Assembly: GCA_003152015.1 (NCBI GenBank)
Contig: PLZF01000044.1
Coordinates: forward strand, 1 to 43,321
Direction: 5' to 3'
From: Acidimicrobiaceae bacterium
GTDB lineage: Bacteria > Actinomycetota > Acidimicrobiia > Acidimicrobiales > RAAP-2
DNA: 43,321 nt
The notes under the pieces were generated by a model. It did no database searches, was not told the origin of the DNA, and saw nothing but the letters and a program-made list of their open reading frames with translations. Both the position numbers and the translations under genes were made by a program. Positions 8,273 through 16,433 of this stretch are shown in pieces (the stretch's first letter is position 1; each line of letters starts with the position of its first letter).

Positions 8273-8893
8273 CTACGGGACGAGCGATCCTTCGAGCACT
8301 TGGCGGGCCACGTCGATCATCCGTGCCCGGGTCCGCATGGCCGTCTTCTGGATGAATCCGAACGCGTCCGACTCGGTCATGCCGAACTGTTCCATCAACA
8401 CCCCTTTGGCCCCGTCCACCATACGTCGGGTTTCGAGTTTGTCCTCGGCGGACGTCGGGCTGTCGGTGCTGGCACCGTCGGCTGATTCCCCTGGCCGCGT
8501 CTCGGCGTCAATGGCCCACTCCTGTTGGCACCGGACCATGGCCTGGTCGATGGCCGGGACCAACTGGCTGCGTTGGAACGGTTTCACCAGATACGCGGCC
8601 ACGCCGGCATCGCGGGCCTCGTCGATCAGGTTCCGCTGACTGAAGGCGGTGAGCACGAGGACCGCCACCTTCTGGCCCAGGTCCCGGACCGCCCGCGCTG
8701 CCGACAATCCGTCGATCCCGGGCATCTTCACGTCGAGGATCACCAGATCGGGAACGTGTTGGCGCACCAGCTCCACGGCCTCATCCCCACGGCCGGTCTC
8801 CCCCACTACGTCATAGCCCTCGGCCTGAAGGATCTCCTTCAGATCGAGTCGGATAATGGCTTCATCTTCGGCTATGACCACGCGTCTGCTCAT
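8273..8893 (-). CDS. pdtaR: Response regulator with ANTAR RNA-binding domain (PdtaR-like)
   Basis: The start was set to ATG 8893 (206 residues) because AAAGGAG lies about 10 bases upstream and the receiver domain begins there; a longer upstream frame is non-homologous. Residues 1-125 are a receiver domain: acidic pair in VVIAEDEAIIR, phospho-acceptor Asp54 in VILDVKMPG, and the conserved Lys in YLVKPF. Residues about 150-206 are an ANTAR domain (DGAKGVLMEQFGMTESDAF, then a final helix). ANTAR proteins bind paired hexaloop RNA hairpins and cause transcription antitermination. The partner kinase (PdtaS type) is not in this window. The location upstream of polA matches the mycobacterial Rv1626-Rv1629 region. 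Confidence 0.92.
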   Translation of the reverse strand: MSRRVVIAEDEAIIRLDLKEILQAEGYDVVGETGRGDEAVELVRQHVPDLVILDVKMPGIDGLSAARAVRDLGQKVAVLVLTAFSQRNLIDEARDAGVAAYLVKPFQRSQLVPAIDQAMVRCQQEWAIDAETRPGESADGASTDSPTSAEDKLETRRMVDGAKGVLMEQFGMTESDAFGFIQKTAMRTRARMIDVARQVLEGSLVP

Positions 8894-8981
8894 GGTGCAA
8901 CTGCTCCTTTCCCCCTGCCTGTCGAGGGGATCCCCTGCTCGGTGAGACTGCTCATTCGGAATGGAACGATGATGGGCTCGT

Positions 8982-9275
8982 TCAACTGGGCCCGACCACC
9001 AGTCGGTCGAGTAGCTCATTCTGCCGCTGTTCCAGCTCGGTGATAGACGCCCGCAGCGCCTCTCGGGTCCGCCCCATGGCGGCGGCGTGTCGACTGGCCT
9101 CATCGTGCTCCCGTGAGGCTATCGGCGTTTCCGCCACCAATGCTTTGAGACGGGTGTCGTCAGCAATATCGCTGACCACGGCAAACTGCTCGTCGAGCAC
9201 AGCTAGCTCGACGCGGGCGCGCGCCAGCCGTTGGTGGGCGTCTTTGAGCCGACGTTCGACGGTTGAGCGATGCAT
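8982..9275 (-). CDS. Conserved coiled-coil protein of unknown function (97 aa)
   Basis: 97 residues from ATG 9275. The protein is almost entirely charged and helical, with two heptad-like stretches: residues about 7-35 (LKDAHQRLARARVELAVLDE) and about 62-92 (MGRTREALRASITELEQRQN). Between them lies ADDTRLKALVAETPIASREH. There is no signal peptide or membrane segment. It sits about 90 bp upstream of pdtaR on the same strand and looks like a member of a short actinobacterial family often near this locus (from memory, unverified). A role in RNA regulation or as an adaptor is possible but not shown. Confidence 0.75.
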   Translation of the reverse strand: MHRSTVERRLKDAHQRLARARVELAVLDEQFAVVSDIADDTRLKALVAETPIASREHDEASRHAAAMGRTREALRASITELEQRQNELLDRLVVGPS

Positions 9276-9311
9276 GGGTCGGCAATTGTAGACACGGCCG
9301 GGCCGAAACGT

Positions 9312-10532
9312 TCATCCGTCGCCAAAATGGGACCCGGGCTTGGATCCGAGGCGCACCATGTTCACGGTGTGACGATCGACCATCGCCTGGTCAAGGGCCG
9401 GGCCCATCCCCGGCGTCCGACTCGGGACAACCTGGAGGGGACCCGCCGCCTGAGCTGCCTGAGCAGTCAGGTCTTCCCGGAGATAGGAGTGTGCCGGGCT
9501 CAGGTCCCCCGGCCACAGGGTTCCGGACACCGCACCCACCACCACGTTTACCGCCCGGGCAAATCCGGTTTCGAACATCCCGCCGATCCACAGGGGCACC
9601 GACGCCGCCGAGCAGACCCGGATCACCTCGAGGGCCGGGCCGATGCCCCCGAGGCGGGCCGGCTTCAGGCACACCACCGAACATGCTTCCATCTCCAGGG
9701 CCGACACCACCATGTCGACAGAGTGCAGACTCTCGTCCAGGCAGATCGGCGTAGCCATCCGATGGGCCAGGTGGGCATGACCTGAGAGATCCTCCCGGCG
9801 GAATGGCTGCTCGAGGCAGGCCAGTTCAAACCGGTCGAAACCGGCCAGGTGGTCGATGTCCGATTCGGTGTAGTCCTCGTTGGCGTCCACCTGAAGGAAC
9901 AACCCTGGATGAGCCCTTCGAACCGCGGCGATCGGTTCAACGTCCCAACCGCGGCCGATCTTCATCTTGATTCGTTGGTAGCCCCCGTCGACCAAACGGT
10001 CCACCCGGTCGACCAACTCGGTGGTGTCGCGGCACTCGCCCACCACCGCACCGACCGGGACCGGATCGGAACCGACGCTGCACAACTCCGCAAACGAGGT
10101 GCCTTCCGAACGGAGGTGGGTATCGGCGACGGCCATCTCCAGGGCAGCACCGGCCAGCGAGGTGGCGGCTACATCCGTTCGTAGGGCTGCGAACTCACCC
10201 AACGAGGGCATCCTCCCTGCCGAGCCGGTCACCGAAAGGAGCGCCGGGCAGAGGATCTGTTCGAGGGTGGCGAATGATGTGGTGGCATCCTCGGCGTCAT
10301 AGGTAGTGTCAGCGAGGGCGGCACACTCGCCCCATCCCTCCACCGCTCCGTTCGGGTCGGTGCCGATCAGGCGAAGCAGAATCACCGGGCGGCGGTCGTG
10401 CACCCCGCGTGAGGTACGCACTGGATTCCGGAGTTGGAGCTCGACCCACCGGATCTCGATCGCATCGAGGCTGATCGCCGTCCGGTCTCCGAGGCTCGAC
10501 CATGCCGACGCCGGGTCGTGGCTGCTTTCCAT
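9312..10532 (-). CDS. menC: o-Succinylbenzoate synthase-like enolase-superfamily enzyme
   Basis: 406 residues from ATG 10532. It belongs to the muconate-lactonising/MenC branch of the enolase superfamily. The catalytic set is in place: KxK at Lys189 and Lys191 (RIKMKIGRG), metal ligands Asp216 (DANEDY), Glu241 (EQPF) and Asp266 (LDES), and the opposite base Lys290 (CLKPARLGG). The N-terminal capping domain spans about residues 25-140. MenC dehydrates SHCHC to o-succinylbenzoate for menaquinone; close relatives are N-acylamino-acid racemases, and sequence alone cannot fully separate them. Actinobacteria use menaquinone, which favours MenC, but no other men gene is in the window. The last 20 or so residues look non-conserved. 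Confidence 0.8.
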   Translation of the reverse strand: MESSHDPASAWSSLGDRTAISLDAIEIRWVELQLRNPVRTSRGVHDRRPVILLRLIGTDPNGAVEGWGECAALADTTYDAEDATTSFATLEQILCPALLSVTGSAGRMPSLGEFAALRTDVAATSLAGAALEMAVADTHLRSEGTSFAELCSVGSDPVPVGAVVGECRDTTELVDRVDRLVDGGYQRIKMKIGRGWDVEPIAAVRRAHPGLFLQVDANEDYTESDIDHLAGFDRFELACLEQPFRREDLSGHAHLAHRMATPICLDESLHSVDMVVSALEMEACSVVCLKPARLGGIGPALEVIRVCSAASVPLWIGGMFETGFARAVNVVVGAVSGTLWPGDLSPAHSYLREDLTAQAAQAAGPLQVVPSRTPGMGPALDQAMVDRHTVNMVRLGSKPGSHFGDG

Positions 10533-10676
10533 CAGAACACCCGGTTGGGACGGGTGCCCTTATCCGTGCGAGTCGTCACGGTCGGAGCCTACGGTTTTGC
10601 GCTTTGTGGCGTCCCGAGCCTTCCGCCACGCCGGCCCGGAGCCCTGCGGACATCGATATATGCTGGTCCGCCATTG

Positions 10677-10759
10677 GCCCGGGTGGCGGAATGGCAGACG
10701 CGATGGACTCAAAATCCATTGTCCGAAAGGGCGTGCGGGTTCGAGTCCCGCCCCGGGCA
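10677..10759 (+). tRNA. tRNA-Leu (anticodon CAA)
   Basis: An 83-nt class II tRNA. The acceptor arms GCCCGGG (10677-10683) and CCCGGGC (10752-10758) pair fully, with discriminator A. The anticodon stem ATGGA/TCCAT encloses the loop CTCAAAA, giving anticodon CAA (reads UUG). A long variable arm (GTCCG-AAAG-GGCGT) and the T-arm GCGGG-TTCGAGT-CCCGC are present. The 3' CCA is not encoded (CCG follows). Confidence 0.97.
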
Positions 10760-10807
10760 CCGATGCTGGGGGGTCCGAGGAACCGCGAGGGGATCTCGAG
10801 AGACCGT

Positions 10808-10829
10808 CCGTGGTGACCAGTGACCACGG
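10808..10829. promoter_or_regulatory. 22-bp palindrome, candidate operator upstream of fabD
   Basis: Arms CCGTGGTNAC and GTNACCACGG make a 22-bp inverted repeat with 9 of 11 position pairs complementary. It lies about 80 bp before the fabD start and 48 bp after the tRNA. No T-run follows on either strand, so a protein-binding operator for the fatty acid operon is more likely than a terminator. No clear -35/-10 pair could be assigned around it. The regulator is unknown. Confidence 0.5.
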
Positions 10830-10908
10830 GAGTACTCGGCCCCGACATGTAACACTTGACCCACCGTTGTGGTCGAAAGGTTCGAACACACCCGAGAGGA
10901 GCCCGTAG

Positions 10909-12168
10909 GTGTTGGCCTTTACCTTCCCCGGACAGGGGTCGCAGCGTTCGGGAATGGGACGCGCCTGGGTCGACCACCCTTCCTGGGAAGTGGCCACCGA
11001 GGCATCGGAGTTGGCCGGGCGGGATATTTCTGCCCTCTTGCTCGATGCCCCGATGGAAGAGTTGACCCTGACCGCCAACGCCCAACTCGCAACCTTCGTG
11101 ATGAGCATGGTGGTCCTGGACGCGGTCGAACGTCTGGGCCTGTTCCCGGGAGCATGCGCCGGTCACAGTCTCGGGGAGTACAGCGCCCTGGTGGCGTCGG
11201 GCGCACTTTCATTCTCGGACGGGACCCGGCTGGTGGTTGAACGCGGAAACGCCATGCAACTGGCGGCCGACGAACGTCCGGGCACCATGGCTGCCCTGCT
11301 CGGCATCGCCGACGGTGACGCCGAATCCGCCTGTCAGCGGGCGGAAGACGATGTCTGGGTGGCCAATTTCAACGCTCCCGGGCAGGTGGTGATCGCCGGT
11401 ACCACCGAAGGCGTGGCCAAAGGCGGCGAGCGGGCCAAGGAACTCGGGGCCCGCAAAGTACTCCCCATCCCGGTGTCGGGAGCATTCCACACTCCCATGA
11501 TGCTTCCGGCCCGGGCCCGTCTCCGCGACAACCTTGCATCTGTTCAGTTCCACTCCCCCGAGGTGCAGGTCGTGGCCAACGTGGACTCCCGTGTCCATAC
11601 CGACCCGGCCGAATGGCCGGATCTGCTGTCGGCTCAACTGTGCAGCCCGGTCAGGTGGCGACAGAGCCTCGAAACCCTGGCTGGCCGAGGGGCCACCGCC
11701 ATCGTCGAACTCGGTCCCGGTGGGGTGCTGACCGGTCTGGTGCGCCGGACCATCCCTGACGTGCGCGCCGTCGCCGTCGCCGTTCCTGACGATCTCGACA
11801 AGTTGATGGACACGGTGGCCGGCCCCGAAGTGTGGAATGCCGAATCTCCGGTCCACCAGGGCGAGCATCTCTATACCTCCGAGCGGGTGATCGTCAGTCC
11901 GTCAGCCGGAGTGTTCGAGCCCGAGGTGCAACTTGCCGCACTGGAGACGACAGCTCTGGCGGTCGCCACCGCCGCGCCCGGAAGTGGCGCCGGTACCGAG
12001 CCGGGATCGCTCCTGGCCGTCGGCGACCGGGTGGGCACCGTGGGAGGGGTGACCGACGTGCGCACGCCATTCGAAGGCATTCTGGTGCGATGGTTGGCGG
12101 TGCGGGGCGAACGGGTGAGTGAGGGCCAACCGGTGGCATGGATACGGACAGCCGGCGGTACTTCGTAA
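10909..12168 (+). CDS. fabD: Malonyl-CoA:ACP transacylase with an extra biotinyl/lipoyl-like C-terminal domain
   Basis: 419 residues, GTG at 10909 behind GAGAGGAG. Residues 1-300 are FabD: FTFPGQGSQ, nucleophile Ser87 in GHSLGEYSAL, catalytic His194 in GAFHTPMM, and the late GPGGVLTGLV. It loads malonate onto ACP for chain elongation. The usual length is about 310. The remaining 100 or so residues include an Ala/Gly/Ser-rich linker and, at about 370-413, a segment like a biotinyl/lipoyl hammerhead (VGDRVGTVGGVTDVRTPFEG, then GERVSEGQPVAWIR). The EAMKM-type modified lysine is absent; VTDV stands at the turn. It is first in fabD-fabG-acpP-fabF; fabH is not in the window. The added domain may be for docking, by analogy with non-modified carriers. 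Confidence 0.93.
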   Translation: MLAFTFPGQGSQRSGMGRAWVDHPSWEVATEASELAGRDISALLLDAPMEELTLTANAQLATFVMSMVVLDAVERLGLFPGACAGHSLGEYSALVASGALSFSDGTRLVVERGNAMQLAADERPGTMAALLGIADGDAESACQRAEDDVWVANFNAPGQVVIAGTTEGVAKGGERAKELGARKVLPIPVSGAFHTPMMLPARARLRDNLASVQFHSPEVQVVANVDSRVHTDPAEWPDLLSAQLCSPVRWRQSLETLAGRGATAIVELGPGGVLTGLVRRTIPDVRAVAVAVPDDLDKLMDTVAGPEVWNAESPVHQGEHLYTSERVIVSPSAGVFEPEVQLAALETTALAVATAAPGSGAGTEPGSLLAVGDRVGTVGGVTDVRTPFEGILVRWLAVRGERVSEGQPVAWIRTAGGTS

Positions 12169-12208
12169 TGGCGGCATCCATCGGCGACCGACATGGCAAG
12201 GAGATCCG

Positions 12209-12967
12209 GTGACAGAGGCCCCGACTGCCGATGACGCCAGTCCCGACGGCAGAGTCGTCCTGATCACCGGAGGATCACGCGGGATTGGCTTGGCCTGCGC
12301 CCGGTGGTTCCTGTCCCAGGGCGACCGGGTAGCCGTCACCTCACGTTCAGGCGCGGTGGAGGACGATCTCGGCCCCTCCGACCGGGTGTTGTCCTTGGCC
12401 TGCGACGTCACCGACCCGGCCCAGGTAGAAGCGGCGTATGTGGCCATCGAAGAGGCATGGGGGCCGGTAGAGGTACTGGTGGCCAACGCCGGTATCACCC
12501 GTGACACGCTTGTCCTGCGGATGAGCGAGGAATCGTGGTCCGATGTCATCGACACCAACCTGACTGGGGTGTTTAGGGTGACCAAACGGGCGGTGGCTAA
12601 AATGGTGCGACAGCATCGGGGGCGAATCATCATCGTGTCGTCGGTCAGCGCCTTCATCGGATCTGCCGGCCAGGCCAACTACGCGGCGGCCAAGGCGGGC
12701 CTGGTGGGAATGGCCCGATCTCTGGCCCGGGAGGTCGCCAGCCGGTCAATCACCGTCAATGTCATTGCGCCCGGGTTGGTGGAGACGGATATGCTCGCCG
12801 CACTCGGAGAAGAGCGTAAGACGGCATTCGCATCACAAGTCCCGCTGGGCCGGATCGCCCGGCCCGAGGAGATCGCTGCGGTGGTCGGATTCCTCTCCTC
12901 CGAGGAAGCCGGATACATCACCGGAGCAGTGGTGCCGGTCGACGGCGGATTAGGCATGGGGATGTGA
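12209..12967 (+). CDS. fabG: 3-Oxoacyl-ACP reductase
   Basis: 252 residues from GTG 12209, chosen because AAGGAG (12198-12203) lies 5 bases upstream; a longer frame from 12119 overlaps the end of fabD and lacks homology. It is a short-chain dehydrogenase/reductase with the NADPH-binding GGSRGIG (21-27), NAG (93-95) and the catalytic set Asn117, Ser145, Tyr158, Lys162 (GQANYAAAKAG). It reduces 3-oxoacyl-ACP, the first reduction in each elongation cycle. The C-terminus VVPVDGGLGMGM is typical of FabG. Forty bases separate the end of fabD from this start, and it precedes acpP by 45 bp in the same operon. Confidence 0.93.
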   Translation: MTEAPTADDASPDGRVVLITGGSRGIGLACARWFLSQGDRVAVTSRSGAVEDDLGPSDRVLSLACDVTDPAQVEAAYVAIEEAWGPVEVLVANAGITRDTLVLRMSEESWSDVIDTNLTGVFRVTKRAVAKMVRQHRGRIIIVSSVSAFIGSAGQANYAAAKAGLVGMARSLAREVASRSITVNVIAPGLVETDMLAALGEERKTAFASQVPLGRIARPEEIAAVVGFLSSEEAGYITGAVVPVDGGLGMGM

Positions 12968-13012
12968 AGTCCCATCTATCGACAACAAGACCCGAAATAA
13001 AGGAGCGATGCG

Positions 13013-13252
13013 GTGAGCAACGAAGAGGCATTTGAGAAGTTCCGCGAGTGTGCGGTAGAGGTCCTGCAGGTACCGGCGGACAAGGTGACCAAAGAGGCCC
13101 GGTTCGCCGAAGATCTCGACGCTGACAGCCTCGATCTGGTCGAGTTGGTCATGGCCCTCGAAGAGTCCTTCGATGTTTCCGTCGAGGAGACCGAACTCGA
13201 CGGCATCGAGACCATTGGTCAGGCGTTCGACCTGATCACCGCCAAGCTCTAA
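13013..13252 (+). CDS. acpP: Acyl carrier protein
   Basis: 79 residues from GTG 13013 with AGGAG 7 bases upstream. This is an acidic four-helix carrier. The phosphopantetheine site is Ser39 in DLDADSLDLVELVMALEE. It carries the growing acyl chain between FabD, FabG and FabF, which are encoded on both sides. Its TAA stop overlaps the fabF ATG (TAATG), implying translational coupling that would keep carrier and synthase in step. Confidence 0.97.
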   Translation: MSNEEAFEKFRECAVEVLQVPADKVTKEARFAEDLDADSLDLVELVMALEESFDVSVEETELDGIETIGQAFDLITAKL

Positions 13253-14448
13253 TGCTGCTCGGCTTCGGTCCTGACGGTCCCATCGCTGGGCGCCGGGTGG
13301 CCATCACCGGCATCGGGGTGGTGTCGTGCTGCGGCGTAGGGCCCGAGGCGCTGTGGACCGGCTTGAACGGTCCGGCCCCGGAAGGGGAGCGCCGGGTTCC
13401 CGACTTCGACCCCGAGCGTTGGTTCAGCGCCAAAGAGGTACGACAGGTGGACAGGTTCGCCCAGTTCAGCGTGGCGGCTTCCGAGATGGCGCTCGAGGAC
13501 GCCGGCGACCTGGGAGCCGATCCGGACCGGGCCGGCGTGATCATGGGGACCGGAGTCGGTGGTTTCGAATCGTTGCAGAACCAGGTATTGGTCTACGGGG
13601 AGAAGGGGGCCCGTCGGGTCTCCCCCCGCCTGGTACCGATGATGATGGCCAACGCCGGTGCCGCCAACGTGTCGATGCGGACGGGTTGGCACGGGCCGTC
13701 GGAATCCATCACCACCGCGTGCGCGGCCGGCACCCACAGCATCGGGTACGCGGCCCGACTGGTGGCGTCCGGGCGATTGGATGTGGCCATCGGCGGCGGA
13801 GCTGAAGCGGCCATGACCGAGGTGGGTATCGCCGCCTTTACCAACATGACCGCCCTGTCGACATCGGGGAACTCCCGTCCATTCGACATCCGTCGGGACG
13901 GCTTCGTCATCACCGAAGGGGCCGGGGTCCTGGTTCTGGAGGCGTGGGACCACGCGGAGGCGCGGGGAGCCCGGATCTATGGCGAACTGGCCGGGTCGGC
14001 CAGCACCGCCGATGCCCACCACATCACGGCACCCATTCCCGGAGGGGCGGGCGCCACCGCCTGCATGGTGCTGGCCATGGAGGATGCCGGAGTGACCCTC
14101 GGCGACATCGGCCATATCAACGCCCACGGAACATCGACCCCCCTCAACGACCGGGCGGAGGCTGACGCCATCACCAAGGTGTTCGGTGGTGATGCCCCGC
14201 CCGTCACATCCACCAAGGGCATCACCGGTCACGGCCTGGGTGCAGCCGGTGCCATCGAAGCCGTCGCCGCGGTCTTGAGTATCGGCCGGCGCCTGATCCC
14301 GCCTACCAGCGGGTACGAAGAGCCAGACCCTGACATCCACCTCGACATCGTGGCCGGCGAGGCCCGGCCCTGGGAGCCGGGTGCTGTGCTGTCCAACTCA
14401 TTTGGGTTCGGCGGCCACAACGGTTGCCTGGTGATCTCCCCCGCGTAG
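13252..14448 (+). CDS. fabF: Beta-ketoacyl-ACP synthase II
   Basis: 398 residues, ATG at 13252, sharing one base with the acpP stop. It is a thiolase-fold condensing enzyme with the Cys-His-His triad: Cys157 in TACAAGTHSIG, His292 in NAHGTSTPLND and His327 in GHGLGAAGA. It condenses acyl-ACP with malonyl-ACP. Length is slightly short of the usual 410 but all core motifs are present. It is the last gene of the fatty acid cluster; after its stop the plus strand holds only transposon debris. Confidence 0.95.
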   Translation: MLLGFGPDGPIAGRRVAITGIGVVSCCGVGPEALWTGLNGPAPEGERRVPDFDPERWFSAKEVRQVDRFAQFSVAASEMALEDAGDLGADPDRAGVIMGTGVGGFESLQNQVLVYGEKGARRVSPRLVPMMMANAGAANVSMRTGWHGPSESITTACAAGTHSIGYAARLVASGRLDVAIGGGAEAAMTEVGIAAFTNMTALSTSGNSRPFDIRRDGFVITEGAGVLVLEAWDHAEARGARIYGELAGSASTADAHHITAPIPGGAGATACMVLAMEDAGVTLGDIGHINAHGTSTPLNDRAEADAITKVFGGDAPPVTSTKGITGHGLGAAGAIEAVAAVLSIGRRLIPPTSGYEEPDPDIHLDIVAGEARPWEPGAVLSNSFGFGGHNGCLVISPA

Positions 14449-14511
14449 TCGCACTGTCGTCTAGTTGGCATCACAATGATGTAGTTCGGGTGGTTGCCTC
14501 GTGCTGGATGG

Positions 14512-14976
14512 GTGAAGCCGGTCTCGGACCGCCGTCTGTCGGACTTGGTGTCCGTTGGCTTGTTGACCAAGGTGTTCCCACCGGCCCTGGTGGACGAAGT
14601 GATCGCTGGGGTGGGGCGAACCGAGCAGCGGAACCGCTCGTTGCCGGCAAGGGTGATGGCGTAGTTCGCCATCGGGATGGCGTTGTACTCGGAAGGCTCC
14701 TACGAGGACGTGCTCGCCCAGCTGACCGACGGCTTGTCGTGGTCGTCGAGGTGGTCCGAGTCGTGGTCAGCGCGTCGAAGTTGGCGATCTTCCAGGCCCG
14801 GGCCCGGCTCAACCCGATGTGCCCACGCCGATCGAACCCTCATGTCATCAAACGCAAAATGCCCAAGTGGCACGTCAAGCTCCTGGCATGCTGATTGGCC
14901 ACCGCCGACCGCACCACCCCGGGCAACCATTCGTCAACCCTCACTGAACGGTATTGGGACCAGTCCGGATGTGTAG
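14512..14976 (+). pseudogene. Gutted IS4-family transposase (N- and C-terminal pieces only)
   Basis: From 14512 the frame reads SDRRLSDLVSVGLLTKVFPP, then VDEVIAGVGRTEQRNRSLPA and, after an in-frame TAG (14662-14664), FAIGMALYSEGSYEDVLAQL. This is the N-terminal domain of IS4-type transposases. A frameshift moves to another frame at about 14778 (SKLAIFQARARLNPM). Within eight codons this is joined to a C-terminal-looking piece, HVIKRKMPKWHVK (14844-14894), and after one more shift to DWPPPTAPPRATIRQPSLNG, stop 14974-14976. The central DDE catalytic region, some 300 residues, is missing. The element is dead through a stop codon, at least two frameshifts and a large internal deletion. No terminal inverted repeats were identified. 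Confidence 0.75.
14946..14957 (+). repeat. Dispersed repeat, copy 1 (GAACGGTATTGG)
   Basis: Twelve bases identical to 16650-16661, within a longer similar block: both copies have CCACCCCG exactly 24 bp earlier. In this copy the repeat lies in the C-terminal piece of the IS4-type relic. Confidence 0.6.
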
Positions 14977-15443
14977 CCACTGGTCGCCGTCTCCACCGGA
15001 ACTCACTGGCTGGTGTCAAAAGACGTGCCCGTGAACTCAGAGTCGAATGTGCACACCCAAGTGGTCCCATCCGCCACCAGCGTTTGCTGCCCTCCGCAAG
15101 ACGTCACCTTCGAGGTAGTACTCGTGGAGTGGGCAGCGCTGACAGCCGGTGCCTAACTTGGTGGTACAGCACCGGTCGAAGGGCCCACTGCGAGTACTGC
15201 GACGAGGGGTAGGGCGACAAGGAGCACCAGGAAGACCCAGAGACGGGAGCAAGTGCAAATGACTTCGGTTGTAAGAATCCAACTACCGGACATTACTGAC
15301 TCACACCCTCGTCGTCTACGACAGGAGCCGGCGAGCCGATTCCGTCGCCGCCCGGGCGGCCACCTGCAACCTCATCTCCGCTCCTCAAGCTGATCGGAGA
15401 GGCCCGGTCCGACGGGCACCTCGGGGTTTCTCCAGAGACGTCT
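14977..15443. other. Gene-free stretch
   Basis: About 470 bp between the transposase relic and the surface-protein gene. Short frames exist on both strands (for example minus 15037-15282) but none has recognisable motifs or a convincing ribosome-binding site. A perfect 14-bp palindrome, GCCGCCCGGGCGGC, lies at 15347-15360. Otherwise I see nothing. Confidence 0.5.
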
Positions 15444-16433
15444 TCATTTGCGGAAGTCTTCGTCCGTAGCCCTGCGGCGAGCGGCCAAGAGCATCATGAC
15501 GCCGAGGATGATCGCCAGGAGGCCGGCCAAAATTGTGGCGGTGAGATGCGCGCCGGTAAAGGCCAATGTCGCCGCGGTGCCACTACTGCTCCCACCCGCG
15601 GTGCCACTACTGCCGGAACCTGCTGCCGCCGTGGTTGTGGTCGGTGCCGTCGTTGTCGTTGTGGTCGGTGCTGTCGTTGTCGTTGTGGTTGTGGCCGGCG
15701 TGGTGGTGGTGGTGGTGGTGGTGGTGGTGGCCACGAAGTTGTTGATCATCGTGGTCATACAGGTCACGCTACTGCCGCCGCCGGTGGCGGTGCCATTGCA
15801 CTGGTTGACGGTCACGGGCAGCGCCGAGGCGGCACCTGTGACTGTGCATTGCACCGAGTACGTCCCGACGTAGGTGCCCTTGCCACCGGAACCGTTGCAC
15901 TGAGTGACCGTGGCACCGCTAGTCGACGCCGGATACGGGTCGCACAGCTCAGTTGTGGTGGCGGCGTTGTTGCACTGGTTGACCGTGACGGCCGAGGTCG
16001 ACGTGTCGACAGGAACGTTGTTGGTGACTGTGACGTTGCAGTACACGTTGCTTCCGCCGCCCGTCACGATGCCGTTGCACTGGTTCACCGAGGTGACGAG
16101 TTGAGTCGATGAGGTGGTGCTGGTAATTGGCCCAGAATTCAGCGGGCAGGAGGGGAACGGCACGCCTGCGGCCGCCAAACACGCGCTGATGGTGACCGTC
16201 GAGCTGGTGGCGCCTGTCGAGGTCGTGGTGTTCACGACCGTGACGGTGCAGGTCACCTGAAACCCGGCTGTGTCCCCGGGAAAGTCCGGCGGGTTGCACT
16301 GAGTGATCGCGGGCGCGGTGTCGACGGCCGCAGCGGACGAGGCACTCGCTCGGCTCACGCCCACAAGGGCGATCGCCAATCCGAGGGCCATCGCGAAGGT
16401 GATGGCGGAAAACCGGATGGTCCGAGAACTCAT
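15444..16433 (-). CDS. Secreted cysteine-repeat protein with LAFTG cell-wall sorting signal
   Basis: The start was set to ATG 16433 (329 residues) because a clean signal peptide begins there (MSSRTIRFSAITFAMALG, cleavage near SRASAS); longer starts upstream would bury it. The mature part has about four to five loose repeats built on T/VNQCNG..TGGGS.V.C.VTVTN with regularly spaced cysteines, probably disulfide-bonded beta modules. Then comes a Thr-rich, spacer-like stretch partly encoded by a GTG-triplet run. The C-terminus is a sorting signal: LAFTG (290-294), a hydrophobic segment and a basic tail (AARRR). LAxTG is the motif class recognised by class E sortases. The gene is isolated between repeat copies and transposon debris. 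Function unknown; adhesion or wall structure is a guess. Confidence 0.85.
   Translation of the reverse strand: MSSRTIRFSAITFAMALGLAIALVGVSRASASSAAAVDTAPAITQCNPPDFPGDTAGFQVTCTVTVVNTTTSTGATSSTVTISACLAAAGVPFPSCPLNSGPITSTTSSTQLVTSVNQCNGIVTGGGSNVYCNVTVTNNVPVDTSTSAVTVNQCNNAATTTELCDPYPASTSGATVTQCNGSGGKGTYVGTYSVQCTVTGAASALPVTVNQCNGTATGGGSSVTCMTTMINNFVATTTTTTTTTTPATTTTTTTAPTTTTTTAPTTTTAAAGSGSSGTAGGSSSGTAATLAFTGAHLTATILAGLLAIILGVMMLLAARRRATDEDFRK
15700..15731. repeat. Trinucleotide microsatellite in the surface-protein gene
   Basis: About ten consecutive GTG/TGG triplets encode a poly-Thr run on the minus strand. It is a site where slippage would change spacer length in frame. Confidence 0.85.

Noticed and set aside
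10654..10662. TATATG as a -10 box for the tRNA
   Set aside because: No matching -35 at a suitable distance.
10856..10886. TTGACC as a -35 box for fabD
   Set aside because: The base 17-19 positions downstream gives no acceptable -10 hexamer.
15037..15282. Minus-strand ORF of 81 codons
   Set aside because: No recognisable motif, no ribosome-binding site and atypical composition beside transposon debris.
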